A stretch of DNA of 64,000 nucleotides, taken from contig KE332515.1 in assembly GCA_000413015.1 (NCBI GenBank), positions 1 through 64,000 of the forward strand, given 5' to 3'. The position numbers were made by a program, and so were the translations under genes. Shown here piece by piece: positions 23,196 to 31,888 of the stretch (positions within the stretch are counted from its first letter, which is position 1; every line of letters starts with the position of its first letter). Under the pieces are notes generated by a model. The model ran no database searches. It was given only the letters and a program-made list of their open reading frames with translations, and was not told where the DNA came from. Source of the stretch: Treponema socranskii subsp. paredis ATCC 35535 (GTDB lineage Bacteria; Spirochaetota; Spirochaetia; Treponematales; Treponemataceae).

Positions 23196-23909
23196 ATGAA
23201 AGTTCACAACGTAATGGAAGAATTGATAACGGCGCGCGCAAATCTCATGTACGAACGTCTCAATGAAACGAAGCCGGCATGGCTTACATGCGACTGTAAA
23301 GATTGCAGACTTGATGTCGTATGTTATGTGCTGAACCGCATTCCTCCGCGTTATGTCGTTTCGGGCAGGGGCGTCGTGCATACGATGAAGCTTGTTCCGA
23401 CGCCGCAGATAAAAGCCGATGTCGATGCGCTTGTCATAGAAGCCGTACGAGCAATCAATTCGACCAAGCGTCCGTATCACAAAGAACTTGTGCCGGTCTC
23501 ACGTTCTCAAGTACCCGAAGTTTCGTTCAATTTTCCGATTTTTTCGGGAAGCGTTTTCGACGGCGCGTCTTTCGAGCCGCTTATCGATTGTACGATCACG
23601 CTTAAATACGGCGAGGGCAACGCGGAGATGATCGATAAAACATGGGCGAATCCGTGCAAAACATACTCTGTGACAAACGGATCGTATTCGTTTTGGGTTA
23701 AGCCTATGAAAGCGGATAAAGTCGGTGAAAGCAAATACTTTACGTTTACGATTGAAGTCGGAGCTGAAGGTTACGAAAGCGTAAGCCACGCGTTCAGCGT
23801 TCCTCTCGTAAGCGAAGCCGAGCGGCAGAGCGAAGCGCATACTTCTTATTCGCTGAAAATACAGGATTTGTTTTTATTTCGAAGCGATGTAAAAAATCCT
23901 ATGGAGTGA
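23196..23909 (+). CDS. ComFB-domain protein with a C-terminal beta-rich domain
   Basis: Residues 1-100 are a ComFB (PF10719) domain: KVHNVMEELITARANLMYERL, then the Cys cluster C32/C34/C37/C43 (TCDCKDCRLDVVCYVLNRIPPRYVVSGRG), likely a metal site. Homologues have been reported as cyclic di-nucleotide receptors and were first linked to competence. Residues 115-237 form an Ig/carboxypeptidase-regulatory-like beta domain (FPIFSGSVFDGASFEPLIDCTITLKYG). The protein has no signal peptide or membrane helix. GGGAG lies seven bases before the ATG. The fusion suggests that ligand state is read out through a protein-binding module; that is inference. Confidence 0.82.
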   Translation: MKVHNVMEELITARANLMYERLNETKPAWLTCDCKDCRLDVVCYVLNRIPPRYVVSGRGVVHTMKLVPTPQIKADVDALVIEAVRAINSTKRPYHKELVPVSRSQVPEVSFNFPIFSGSVFDGASFEPLIDCTITLKYGEGNAEMIDKTWANPCKTYSVTNGSYSFWVKPMKADKVGESKYFTFTIEVGAEGYESVSHAFSVPLVSEAERQSEAHTSYSLKIQDLFLFRSDVKNPME

Positions 23910-24013
23910 TCGGGAAGCGCGTTTGAGACTGAAGCGCCCGTACTTCGCGTTTCCCGCGTCTGTTTTTATCCGGCTCCGTTCGAAAGCTTTCGTTTTCGGA
24001 CAGAGCCTTGAAG

Positions 24014-24664
24014 CTATCTGTTTTTTACCTGTCCGTAGCCTTTGAATTTTTCGATGACCCGTTCCATTTCGTCGTCCGGCAGTACGAAGGGTTTTCCCGC
24101 GCACATCGCTCGGTACTGCACTTCGGCACAGAATTCCATGCCTCGCGCCAAACCGAAGGCCGAGAGTAAATCTTTTCCGACGGCGAGCATACCGTGATTT
24201 GCCAAAAGCACCGCATCGCTTTCACCGATCGATTCTTTTGCCGCTTTTGCCAATTCGATCGTGCCGAAAGTTCGGTACGGAGCGCAAGGAACTTCCGGAG
24301 CTCCCGCATCCGCGACGACATAGTGTACCGCGAGGATGGGCTCATGAAGACATGCAAGCACGGTGCAGTACATCGAATGCGTGTGTACGACCGCCCTTGC
24401 TTCGGGTTTTGCCTCGTACATCGCCGCATGCAAGGCCCATTCGCTCGACGGCTTTCTGTCCCCTTCGACTGTTTTTCCGTCCAAGCCGACTACGACGATA
24501 TCGCTTTCTTTCGTATCGAAATACGGAATACCCGACGGACTGATGATCATGAGTTTTTTTTCCGGATCGAAAATACTTATGTTCCCGCTCGTTCCCGATG
24601 TGAGATGTTCCGTAATCAAACGCTTACCGAAGTCGACGATGGCTTCACGCTCTTTGTCATACAT
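24014..24664 (-). CDS. Class II aldolase, probable 5-(methylthio)ribulose-1-phosphate aldolase
   Basis: A 216-residue class II aldolase/adducin-family protein related to FucA. The zinc site is complete: catalytic E75 (PSSEWALHAAM), H94 and H96 (VVHTHSMYC) and H157 (LLANHGMLAVG); SGTSGNIS binds phosphate. In other bacteria a close homologue (Ald2/DrdA) splits 5-methylthioribulose-1-P or 5-deoxyribulose-1-P into DHAP and an aldehyde, always beside MtnK and MtnA, as here. The start at 24664 has GGAGG upstream. It ends a six-gene minus-strand operon; fuculose-1-P is an alternative substrate. Confidence 0.87.
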   Translation of the reverse strand: MYDKEREAIVDFGKRLITEHLTSGTSGNISIFDPEKKLMIISPSGIPYFDTKESDIVVVGLDGKTVEGDRKPSSEWALHAAMYEAKPEARAVVHTHSMYCTVLACLHEPILAVHYVVADAGAPEVPCAPYRTFGTIELAKAAKESIGESDAVLLANHGMLAVGKDLLSAFGLARGMEFCAEVQYRAMCAGKPFVLPDDEMERVIEKFKGYGQVKNR

Positions 24665-24699
24665 ATCTGTCCTGCCTCCAAAAAATATATTTAATTGGC

Positions 24700-26151
24700 T
24701 CAATCCGACGGATTGAGTTGATCTCTGTTTATTTTCCACGCTTCGTAATATCGCCGTATCATGTCGGTATTGAAATCCGCCGGATCGAAAACCGAACCGC
24801 CGTTTTTATCGTGTGTATTTTCCACGCCGAAATATTCATTACACAATGCAACGCATCCGAGTACTGCCGCCTGTTCAAAGCCTTTGTTGAAAATCAATTT
24901 TTGTCCCGTCAATCCCGAAATCATTCGTCGCAAAAGTTCGGAACGGAAACCGCCTCCGCAGCCGAGTATATAGTCCTTTTTATGCGGAATTATTTCACAG
25001 AGGTTTCGGTATTGTTCGCAGATCGAACAGGCGATATCGGCAAGTACCGCATAACATAAATCGATTTTATCCAAATGCGCATCGAAAGGTGCCCGCGATA
25101 CGAAACCTCCTTTTTTCAGCGATCTTTTTTGCGAAAAAGCCAGCGATGAAAATGAAGCCGTACATAAAAATTGTTTTTTTTCCGACATCAGTTCATCCAG
25201 CTTTTCATAAGAAAGTTCGGGAAACATCATATTTTTAAAACGCTGATAATTATTGCCGGTAACGCCGGGATTCGTCTCGACTATGTACGTTTTACCGCCG
25301 AGATTTGCATTTGTCCAGCAGCGCTCTTTTTCATCGTGATATTTTTCCGCCGTCATCCGTATAATCGGCGACGTCGTTCCCGATACGATGCAGACATCGT
25401 CGGCGCAAATACCCGCCGCTTTTGCCGCGATTTGGGTATCCGCTCCTCCGATTATGAATTCGGCGTCGGAAGCAATCCCCAATTCCCTTTGTACCTTTTC
25501 GGAAACGGTACCGAGACTTGTTCCCGCAAAACGGATTTCCGGCAAAATCGATTTCGGAATTTTATAAAGCTCGCAAAGCTTTTCCGACCACCGCTTTTCA
25601 TCCAAATCATACAGCTGCGTTTCACATGCCTGCGACGGTTCGATGACGATTTTTTCCGTAAAAATTTCGGCTATCCACTCGGAAACGCTTGTTATTTTTT
25701 TTATTCGGGCAAATACATCTTCGTGCATCTTTTTGACGCCCATGATCTTTGCCGCAGGGAAATCTTCCGTTACCCATCTTCCCGTTTTTTTATAAATATA
25801 CGCTTTATCGGTTATTTCGTCCATCCATTTGCGGCCGCGATTGTCGATATTCGGCAAGCCCAAAAAAGCGTTTGCGTTTTCATCGTAACATACGATGCTC
25901 TCTCTCGCACCGGACGACGATACGGCCGCTACGGTCAAAGTATCGTGTTTTTTTAAAAGCGTTTTACATGCGTCGAGTATATGCGCTTTCCATTCTGCGG
26001 GATTAAAATATCGCGCATCGTCATACAGGAGATCTTTATAATATTTGTTTTCAAATGAAATTAAATCATAAATTGTTCCGTCTTGCGAGGCGAGGGCGAC
26101 TCGGGAATTACCCGTACCGATATCGACGATTACATAATTTTTTTCCGGCAT
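24700..26151 (-). CDS. FGGY-family carbohydrate kinase (YoaC/LsrK-like)
   Basis: A 483-residue sugar kinase: VIVDIGTGNSRVALAS is the first phosphate loop, GGADTQIAAKAAGI and VSGTTSPI the second, and ILGCGGGFRSELLRRMISGLTG the adenosine block. It resembles B. subtilis YoaC and AI-2 kinases more than xylulokinase. YoaC is encoded with the dehydrogenase YoaD under an S-box in B. subtilis, so both are linked to sulfur-compound metabolism; the same pair sits here within an MTR salvage operon. The true substrate is unknown. Confidence 0.87.
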   Translation of the reverse strand: MPEKNYVIVDIGTGNSRVALASQDGTIYDLISFENKYYKDLLYDDARYFNPAEWKAHILDACKTLLKKHDTLTVAAVSSSGARESIVCYDENANAFLGLPNIDNRGRKWMDEITDKAYIYKKTGRWVTEDFPAAKIMGVKKMHEDVFARIKKITSVSEWIAEIFTEKIVIEPSQACETQLYDLDEKRWSEKLCELYKIPKSILPEIRFAGTSLGTVSEKVQRELGIASDAEFIIGGADTQIAAKAAGICADDVCIVSGTTSPIIRMTAEKYHDEKERCWTNANLGGKTYIVETNPGVTGNNYQRFKNMMFPELSYEKLDELMSEKKQFLCTASFSSLAFSQKRSLKKGGFVSRAPFDAHLDKIDLCYAVLADIACSICEQYRNLCEIIPHKKDYILGCGGGFRSELLRRMISGLTGQKLIFNKGFEQAAVLGCVALCNEYFGVENTHDKNGGSVFDPADFNTDMIRRYYEAWKINRDQLNPSD

Positions 26152-26154
26152 GGG

Positions 26155-27150
26155 CTAAGCCTCTTTTTGCAAAACGCTTTTATTGAACACGATTCTGTCC
26201 AAATCTTCCTTTCGAAACCATTTGATAATTCTTTCGGTTATGATATCCGCCTGATGATCGGATACCTCATAGGTCGCTCCGCAGATATGCGGGGTGAGCA
26301 AAACGTTATCGAATGTCGCAAAGTCGGGAACTTCGTCTCCGGGCGGTTCTTGTGCGAGTACGTCGAGTATCGCACCCCGTATTTTCTTTTCACGTAAAAC
26401 CCGTTTCAGCGCTTTTTCATCGACTACCGCACTCCGCGCCGTATTGACAAAGACGGCACTCGATTTCATTTTGGAAAACAATCGCGCGTCTATCATACCT
26501 TTAGTGCTGTCGAGAACAGGCAAATGAATCGATACGATATCCGAATTTTCAAATATCGCATCCAAATCGCATTTTGTATAATTTTGTTCGGCTGCATCGA
26601 CATACGGATCGTAAAAGGAAATATCGCATCCGAAAGCTTCTAGAATTTTTGCGGCGCTTTTACCGACGGCACCGAAACCGACAAATCCTATTTTTTTTCC
26701 GCATAATTCGTTTCCCATCCACAGATAATACGGAGTCGTGCCGGCCGTCCATTTTCCGTCTTTTATCCATTGAACCGACGGAATGATATTTCGAAAATAC
26801 GTAATCAGCAAACCGACAAGCATTTCGGCGACCGCTTGTGCGTTTCGGGCGGGTGTACAGATAACGGGTATTTTATGACGCGTACAAGCTTCGATATCCA
26901 CATTTGCAGGAGATGCGCGGCAGTCGCCGATAAACGCAAGACCGCCGTAACCGGTGAGTACTTTTTCGGTAATCCTGTCGAGCTCGGTTATAAGCGCATC
27001 CGGTTTTACGGATAAAAGCGTTTCCAGCATTTTATCTTCATAAAATCGTTCACCTGTTTTTGTCCATGGGTCGAGAACGATTTCATCGAAATACGCCCGC
27101 AGTTCATCGATTTTTTTTTGTGCAAACGGTACCCGTATTAGAATTTTCAT
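26155..27150 (-). CDS. D-2-hydroxyacid dehydrogenase family protein (YoaD-like)
   Basis: A 331-residue NAD(P)-dependent dehydrogenase. The Rossmann motif is VGFGAVGKSAAKILEAFG, and the catalytic residues are present: Arg in VNTARSAVVDE, Glu in LAQEPPGDE and His in LTPHICGAT. The start at 27150 has GGAG a few bases before it. Its stop lies four bases before the kinase start. Together with that kinase it forms the YoaD-YoaC pair known from Firmicutes. It could oxidise or reduce a product of the salvage path, but no substrate has been shown for the family. Confidence 0.87.
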   Translation of the reverse strand: MKILIRVPFAQKKIDELRAYFDEIVLDPWTKTGERFYEDKMLETLLSVKPDALITELDRITEKVLTGYGGLAFIGDCRASPANVDIEACTRHKIPVICTPARNAQAVAEMLVGLLITYFRNIIPSVQWIKDGKWTAGTTPYYLWMGNELCGKKIGFVGFGAVGKSAAKILEAFGCDISFYDPYVDAAEQNYTKCDLDAIFENSDIVSIHLPVLDSTKGMIDARLFSKMKSSAVFVNTARSAVVDEKALKRVLREKKIRGAILDVLAQEPPGDEVPDFATFDNVLLTPHICGATYEVSDHQADIITERIIKWFRKEDLDRIVFNKSVLQKEA

Positions 27151-27195
27151 ATAAATCTCCCTGCTTCCGCCGATTGCGGCGCGCATTTTTACCAA

Positions 27196-28248
27196 TCAAT
27201 AATACTCATCCGTTTTCGTGTCGAAATAGTCGTTCAGCGTGTAGGGCGTAAAGACGCCTTTATCGGTGACGACGCCGCTTATCAAATGCGGAGGCGTGAT
27301 GTCGAACGAAGGGTAGATCCCCTTGACGCCGGGAAGCGTATTCGCCCTTCCGCCCGAACTCAGCACGAGGGACGGATCTCTCTCTTCGATGACGATATCG
27401 CGCATCGTCATTTTATCCGCGTCCGGTATGCCCGTCACAAAATACGGAATGCCGAAGTGCTTTGCCAAAATCGCGATTTGAAAGGTGCCGATTTTATTTG
27501 CGATACAGCCGTCGCGGGCGATAGTGTCTGCCGCCGATGTAAAGACGTCGATCCCTTTTTTTTGCATCGCATAGGCGACCATATTGTCCGTGATGACAGT
27601 CGTATCGAAACCCATTTCATAGCAGCAGCTCGACGTAAGGCGTGCACCCTGCAGATAGGGCCGCGTTTCCGCGCAGTAGAGTTTCAACTCATTGCCGCTT
27701 TTTTTTGCCGCACGCAGCATCATACCGACGATCGTTTCGCCGAAACACTGCGTAAGCACCGTTCCGCCTTTCGGGAAAAGGGATGCGAGGTATTCGCCGA
27801 CTTTTTCCATAGTGCCGTAGCGGCGCTCAAGCGAATCGATTGTCCGTTCGAAAATCGCATCGCAGACGTTTTTTCCGGCCGCAAGCGCATCTTCGGCCGC
27901 TTTGAGACAGCCTTCCGTGACGATGCTCATTCTGTTTGCCGTCGTCGGTCTTGCATGCGATATGTCATGCGCCGCTTGGCGTAAAAATGCGAGCTGAGAA
28001 GCGGCGCTTTTGTCTTTTACTTCGTAAGCCGCAAGCGCCATACCCATACCGGCCGCCGTATAGGGACCGGCGCTTTGGGTAACCATATCGGCGATCGCCT
28101 GTGCGACTTCCCGATACGAAGCGCATTCGACGAATTTTATTTCCGTAGGATAGATGCGTCTGTCCAATATGCGCACTTTTCCGTTTTCGTACCACGCAAC
28201 GTTTTCGTAGCGCAGCAAAAAGGGCAAGTCGAAATCACACCGCTTCAT
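27196..28248 (-). CDS. mtnA: Methylthioribose-1-phosphate isomerase
   Basis: Isomerises 5-methylthioribose-1-P to the ribulose form. The eIF2B/MtnA fold is shown by TAAGMGMALAAYE, AETRPYLQGARLTSSCCYEMG (with the catalytic Cys), VITDNMVAYAM (catalytic Asp) and DTIARDGCIANKIGTFQIAILAKHFGIPYFVTG. The length, 350, is normal. Its start codon overlaps the mtnK stop (ATGA), so the two are translationally coupled. It probably also accepts 5-deoxyribose-1-P. Confidence 0.94.
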   Translation of the reverse strand: MKRCDFDLPFLLRYENVAWYENGKVRILDRRIYPTEIKFVECASYREVAQAIADMVTQSAGPYTAAGMGMALAAYEVKDKSAASQLAFLRQAAHDISHARPTTANRMSIVTEGCLKAAEDALAAGKNVCDAIFERTIDSLERRYGTMEKVGEYLASLFPKGGTVLTQCFGETIVGMMLRAAKKSGNELKLYCAETRPYLQGARLTSSCCYEMGFDTTVITDNMVAYAMQKKGIDVFTSAADTIARDGCIANKIGTFQIAILAKHFGIPYFVTGIPDADKMTMRDIVIEERDPSLVLSSGGRANTLPGVKGIYPSFDITPPHLISGVVTDKGVFTPYTLNDYFDTKTDEYY

Positions 28249-29474
28249 AGTTCACCTCGTTTCGCGCAGCCGAAAATATCGTTTGCCGTCTGCACGAGAT
28301 CGCATCCCGATTTCATGTCGCAAGGCCGCTTTATAAAGGTTTTTCCGAGCAGGATGAGGCTCCTTTCAAGCGGTACTTTCAGCGCGGTATCCGTCACGGA
28401 AGTCACTTCCGACACTTTCGCATCCCCGACGACTCGCCTGATGATTTCCGTTCCCGCATAGCCCGCCGAATCGGCAAGCACGCCTTCCGTATACGCTTTT
28501 TTAAAGCGCTCGTTTTTATACAGAGGAAATTCGACAAGCTCATCGTATTTTTTTTCAAACTTCGGTTTGAACGAATCGAAAACGTCCGCAATCGTCTTTT
28601 GAAGCCACGATAAAAATTCCGCATTTTCAGGCTTCGTCCAATACGCGTTCGCATACGCAAAAAAGAGATTTCCGATAACGTTTCCGACATCGTAGCCCAT
28701 GGGACCGTAAAACGCGAATTCCGGATCGATGACTTTTATGCCGTCTTCGTTTACGAAGATGGAACCGGAATGCAGATCTCCGTGAACGAGCGCCTGCGCG
28801 TGATTCATAAAATCGTCCCGGAGGCGCGCGACGCATGCGTGCAACGCTTTGTCCTCGTACAGCACTTTTTCGACAAAGCTTGCGTTTTCCGGTATGATGA
28901 CGTTCCTCTTTTTATAATCCCAGTAGGGTTCGGTAAACACCAAATCTTCGGAAATATCGCAGAGTTCGGGATTCGTAAAAAGCTTTACGCGCTCTTTTTT
29001 TTCAGCTCTTCCGATAACCAAATCCGTCGTCGGAAGCAGCGTGTCTGCAAGAAAGGTCGAAAGCTCATCGCTCAATGCCGGAAAGATTTTCCCCGCGGCC
29101 AGCTCTTTGCGCAAATTTTTATACGCGGAAATATCTTCCATGGACAGTGCATACATCGCTTCGTCGTAGTGATAGATTTCGGGCACGAAGTCCGGTGCGA
29201 GCGATTTTTCGATTTTCAAAATCTCCGCTTCGATTTTGTTGCGGTGCATGTCGAGCGGACGGCCGGAAGAGCGGAGCAGGGTGTCCGCCTGTTTTATAAC
29301 GAGAGATTTGCCGCTCGTTTTACCGAAGACTTTGAACACGTAATTTATATTTCCGTCGCCGATTTCAGAGCAGCCGAGTTCTTCGTTTGAATCAAAATAG
29401 CCGAGTTTATCCCGCGCATATTCGATTGCCGTTTCCGTATTCAGCAAAAAGTGCTTTGCATATTTTTCCGCCAT
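28245..29474 (-). CDS. mtnK: S-methyl-5-thioribose kinase
   Basis: Phosphorylates methylthioribose at C1. It has the choline/aminoglycoside-kinase fold: GDGNINYVFKV near the N terminus, LVHGDLHSGSIFV with the catalytic Asp, and VIDPEFAFYGPMGYDVGNVIGN with the metal-binding Asp, the MtnK signature. Length 409 is normal. MtnK presence implies that MTA is first cut by a nucleosidase (Pfs/MTAN) to give MTR, or that MTR is imported. It follows the NhaC-type transporter gene by about 110 bases. Confidence 0.95.
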   Translation of the reverse strand: MAEKYAKHFLLNTETAIEYARDKLGYFDSNEELGCSEIGDGNINYVFKVFGKTSGKSLVIKQADTLLRSSGRPLDMHRNKIEAEILKIEKSLAPDFVPEIYHYDEAMYALSMEDISAYKNLRKELAAGKIFPALSDELSTFLADTLLPTTDLVIGRAEKKERVKLFTNPELCDISEDLVFTEPYWDYKKRNVIIPENASFVEKVLYEDKALHACVARLRDDFMNHAQALVHGDLHSGSIFVNEDGIKVIDPEFAFYGPMGYDVGNVIGNLFFAYANAYWTKPENAEFLSWLQKTIADVFDSFKPKFEKKYDELVEFPLYKNERFKKAYTEGVLADSAGYAGTEIIRRVVGDAKVSEVTSVTDTALKVPLERSLILLGKTFIKRPCDMKSGCDLVQTANDIFGCAKRGEL

Positions 29475-29585
29475 TCGAACCTCGTATGCGTACGCGTTTC
29501 GTTTGCCGTCCGTACGCGGGCGGCTTTGAAAACGCCGATCAAAACGGAAGCGCTTTTAATCGGCGTTCAATCGCTTAATGATTTT

Positions 29586-30896
29586 TTATGCCTTTTTTGA
29601 TTTCGGCTCTCCGATTCCGAGCATGATAAAAATGACGCCGAAGACGAACATCAGTATAGGATACCACGCAAAGGGTATTATTGAAACGGGAGAGATACCG
29701 GCGATCGCGCCGGCGGTAAGAAGCTGTCCCGCATACGGGGTAATACCGTTGCCTGCCGAGGAGAAGATGTCGAGAATACTCGCCGTCCGCTCCGGATGTA
29801 TGCCGAATTTTTTCGATATGTCTTTTGCGATCGGTCCGCACGCGATAATGGAAATGGTATTGTTCGTCGTCGATACGTCGACAAGCGTTACGAGCGCGGC
29901 GATGCTCAACTCCGCGCCTTTTTTCGATTTCATACTCTTTGAGAATTTGTCGAGCAGCCAATCGATTCCGCCCAAATATTTCATGATTTCGACGAGACCG
30001 CCGACGAAGATCGCGATGACGGCCATATCCTGCATCCATGTCATACCCGTATGAACGATGCCGAAAGATTTGACGAATGTAAAATCTTTATGGAAGATAC
30101 CGATGATAACGCCGGAAAGAACGGAGATGGTCATAGCAGGAGCGACGTGCATTCCCGCAAGCGACAGTGCAATGATCAAAACGTAGGGGATGAGATTGAT
30201 AAAATCGATTTTTCCCGGAACGGCGATATTTGCCGCATCGATCGGATAGAGCGCCAAAGCGATGATCGTGATGACGACCGCAGGCAAAACCATGATGGCG
30301 TTCGCTTTGAATTTGGCACGCATCGGAACTTCCTGCGTGATCGTCGCCGCTATCGTCGTATCGGAGATGAACGAGAGGTTGTCACCGAACATGGCTCCTC
30401 CGACGACGATACCGCACACGAGAGGAACCGAAACACCCGTCTTTTGGGCGATGTCGACACCGATCGGCATCAGAGCGGCGACCGTTCCCATGGAAGTACC
30501 CATCGCAAAACTTAAAATACAGCCGATAACGAAAAGACCCGGTAAAATCATCCGCGGAGGCAGGATGGAGATACCGATATTCGTTACGGTATCGGTCGCG
30601 TGCATCGCTCCGGCCACTCCGTAAAAGGCGCCCGCGAGCATATAGATGACGACCATCAAAATCAAAGTGCTTTCGCCGCCGCCTTTACAAAAGAGAAGCA
30701 CTCTGTCTGCAAAAGACATAGGCTTTGCTGCGGGGCTCTTTAAGTACAAAGCTATGGCGCTCGCGATAAAAATACCGATCATAAGAGGGAAATTATCGAA
30801 ACTTCCCGTTGCAATCCCCATGATAAAATAAATCACGAGGAAGATTACGAGCGGCAACAAACCGATAAAGCTGCCTTTTTTTTCCGAATTGTCCAT
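29586..30896 (-). CDS. NhaC-family antiporter-like transporter
   Basis: A 436-residue protein with 11 or 12 membrane helices. GTSMGTVAALMPIGVDIAQKTGVSVPLVCGIVVGGAMFGDNLSFISDTTIAA is the NhaC/ArsB-type core. Members exchange sodium for protons or for organic acids such as malate and lactate (MleN). AGGAGGT seven bases before the ATG at 30896 sets the start. As the first gene of the salvage operon it may import the substrate or export the acid/alcohol product; this is inference from context. Confidence 0.87.
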   Translation of the reverse strand: MDNSEKKGSFIGLLPLVIFLVIYFIMGIATGSFDNFPLMIGIFIASAIALYLKSPAAKPMSFADRVLLFCKGGGESTLILMVVIYMLAGAFYGVAGAMHATDTVTNIGISILPPRMILPGLFVIGCILSFAMGTSMGTVAALMPIGVDIAQKTGVSVPLVCGIVVGGAMFGDNLSFISDTTIAATITQEVPMRAKFKANAIMVLPAVVITIIALALYPIDAANIAVPGKIDFINLIPYVLIIALSLAGMHVAPAMTISVLSGVIIGIFHKDFTFVKSFGIVHTGMTWMQDMAVIAIFVGGLVEIMKYLGGIDWLLDKFSKSMKSKKGAELSIAALVTLVDVSTTNNTISIIACGPIAKDISKKFGIHPERTASILDIFSSAGNGITPYAGQLLTAGAIAGISPVSIIPFAWYPILMFVFGVIFIMLGIGEPKSKKA

Positions 30897-30949
30897 AAAG
30901 AAACCTCCTTTCATTTAACCGATTTTCCGTACGGCTGAATGTTGTTTTT

Positions 30950-31075
30950 TGTGGTAATTGTATTATAAATGACCACTTTTTATGTATATTTTATATCCTA
31001 AATTTCAAAATAGCAACAAAAATATTTTATTTTTTTTTGATTTTTATTGATTTGTATGGTTATGTGTGGTATTAT
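30950..31075. promoter_or_regulatory. Divergent promoter region with repeated GTGGT operators
   Basis: The minus strand has TATAAT (30962-30967) bracketed by an inverted repeat GTGGT (30951-30955) / ACCAC (30972-30976). On the plus strand TTGATT (31047-31052) lies 17 bases from TATTAT (31070-31075), and a second TGTGGTATTAT-like copy (31064-31075) of the left half-site overlaps that -10. The same half-site at both promoters fits control by the adjacent DeoR-type regulator. The -10 ends six bases before the regulator's ATG. Confidence 0.55.
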
Positions 31076-31081
31076 ATAGGT

Positions 31082-31867
31082 ATGCTGGCTTTTGAGCGAA
31101 AAGAAATAATAAAAAGCGAAATTCTGCAATTCGGTTCGATCCTCGTTTCGGAAATGAGCAAAAAGCTGGATTGCAGCGAAGAAACGATACGGCGGGATCT
31201 GAAAGACTTGGAAACAAGCGGGAAAATAAAGCGGACACACGGCGGCGCTTATCTTTCGACGCTCGACGACAGAGGGATGCCCGTCCGTATTCGGCAAACT
31301 TTGCTTTTAAAAGAAAAGCAGGATATCGCCGAATATGCGTTTTCTCATTTTATAAACGAAAACGATACGATAATGCTCGACAGCAGCACAACCTGCGTTA
31401 CCTTTGCAAAAAAGCTTTTCGACGCCGATATGCCCGTAACGATCATAACAAATTCACTGCTTATCTTCAGCGCTTATAACGAATATCCCAGTTTGGAAAC
31501 CAAGCTTATCGGTATCGGCGGCAATTATCGGAAGCGGGCGTGTTCGTTCGTCGGTTACGAAGCGACCAATTCCGCATCGCACTATCTTGCCGACAAATGC
31601 TTTATCAGCAGTTCCGCTGTCGATGCGCAGCACGGTCTTGTCGACAACAGTTCCAACGAATGCCAAGTACGCAAGATGTTCATCAAGCAATCGCGCCTGC
31701 ATTATCTTTTGGCCGATCATACGAAATTCTCGGACAGTGCGGACTATATCATTGCCGACCTCTCGAGTTTGAATGCGGTCGTCGCCGACGTGAGGCTTCC
31801 GAACGAATGGGAACAGATTTTACAGTCGCATAATATCGACGTGCATTATTGCCGTACGACAGGATAA
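31082..31867 (+). CDS. DeoR-family transcriptional regulator
   Basis: A 261-residue repressor-type protein. The N-terminal HTH is complete (ERKEIIKSEILQFGSILVSEMS, then CSEETIRRDLKDLETSGKIKRTHGGAY). The C-terminal sensor domain has IMLDSSTTCVTFAKKL, ITNSLLIF and KCFISSSAVDAQHGL, as in sugar-phosphate-binding DeoR proteins. It is divergent from the salvage operon and co-directional with the alcohol dehydrogenase 21 bases on. It probably senses a pentose phosphate of the pathway. The start sits directly after the -10, so the message may be leaderless. Confidence 0.92.
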   Translation: MLAFERKEIIKSEILQFGSILVSEMSKKLDCSEETIRRDLKDLETSGKIKRTHGGAYLSTLDDRGMPVRIRQTLLLKEKQDIAEYAFSHFINENDTIMLDSSTTCVTFAKKLFDADMPVTIITNSLLIFSAYNEYPSLETKLIGIGGNYRKRACSFVGYEATNSASHYLADKCFISSSAVDAQHGLVDNSSNECQVRKMFIKQSRLHYLLADHTKFSDSADYIIADLSSLNAVVADVRLPNEWEQILQSHNIDVHYCRTTG

Positions 31868-31888
31868 CTTTGTTTTCGGGAGGCGAAT

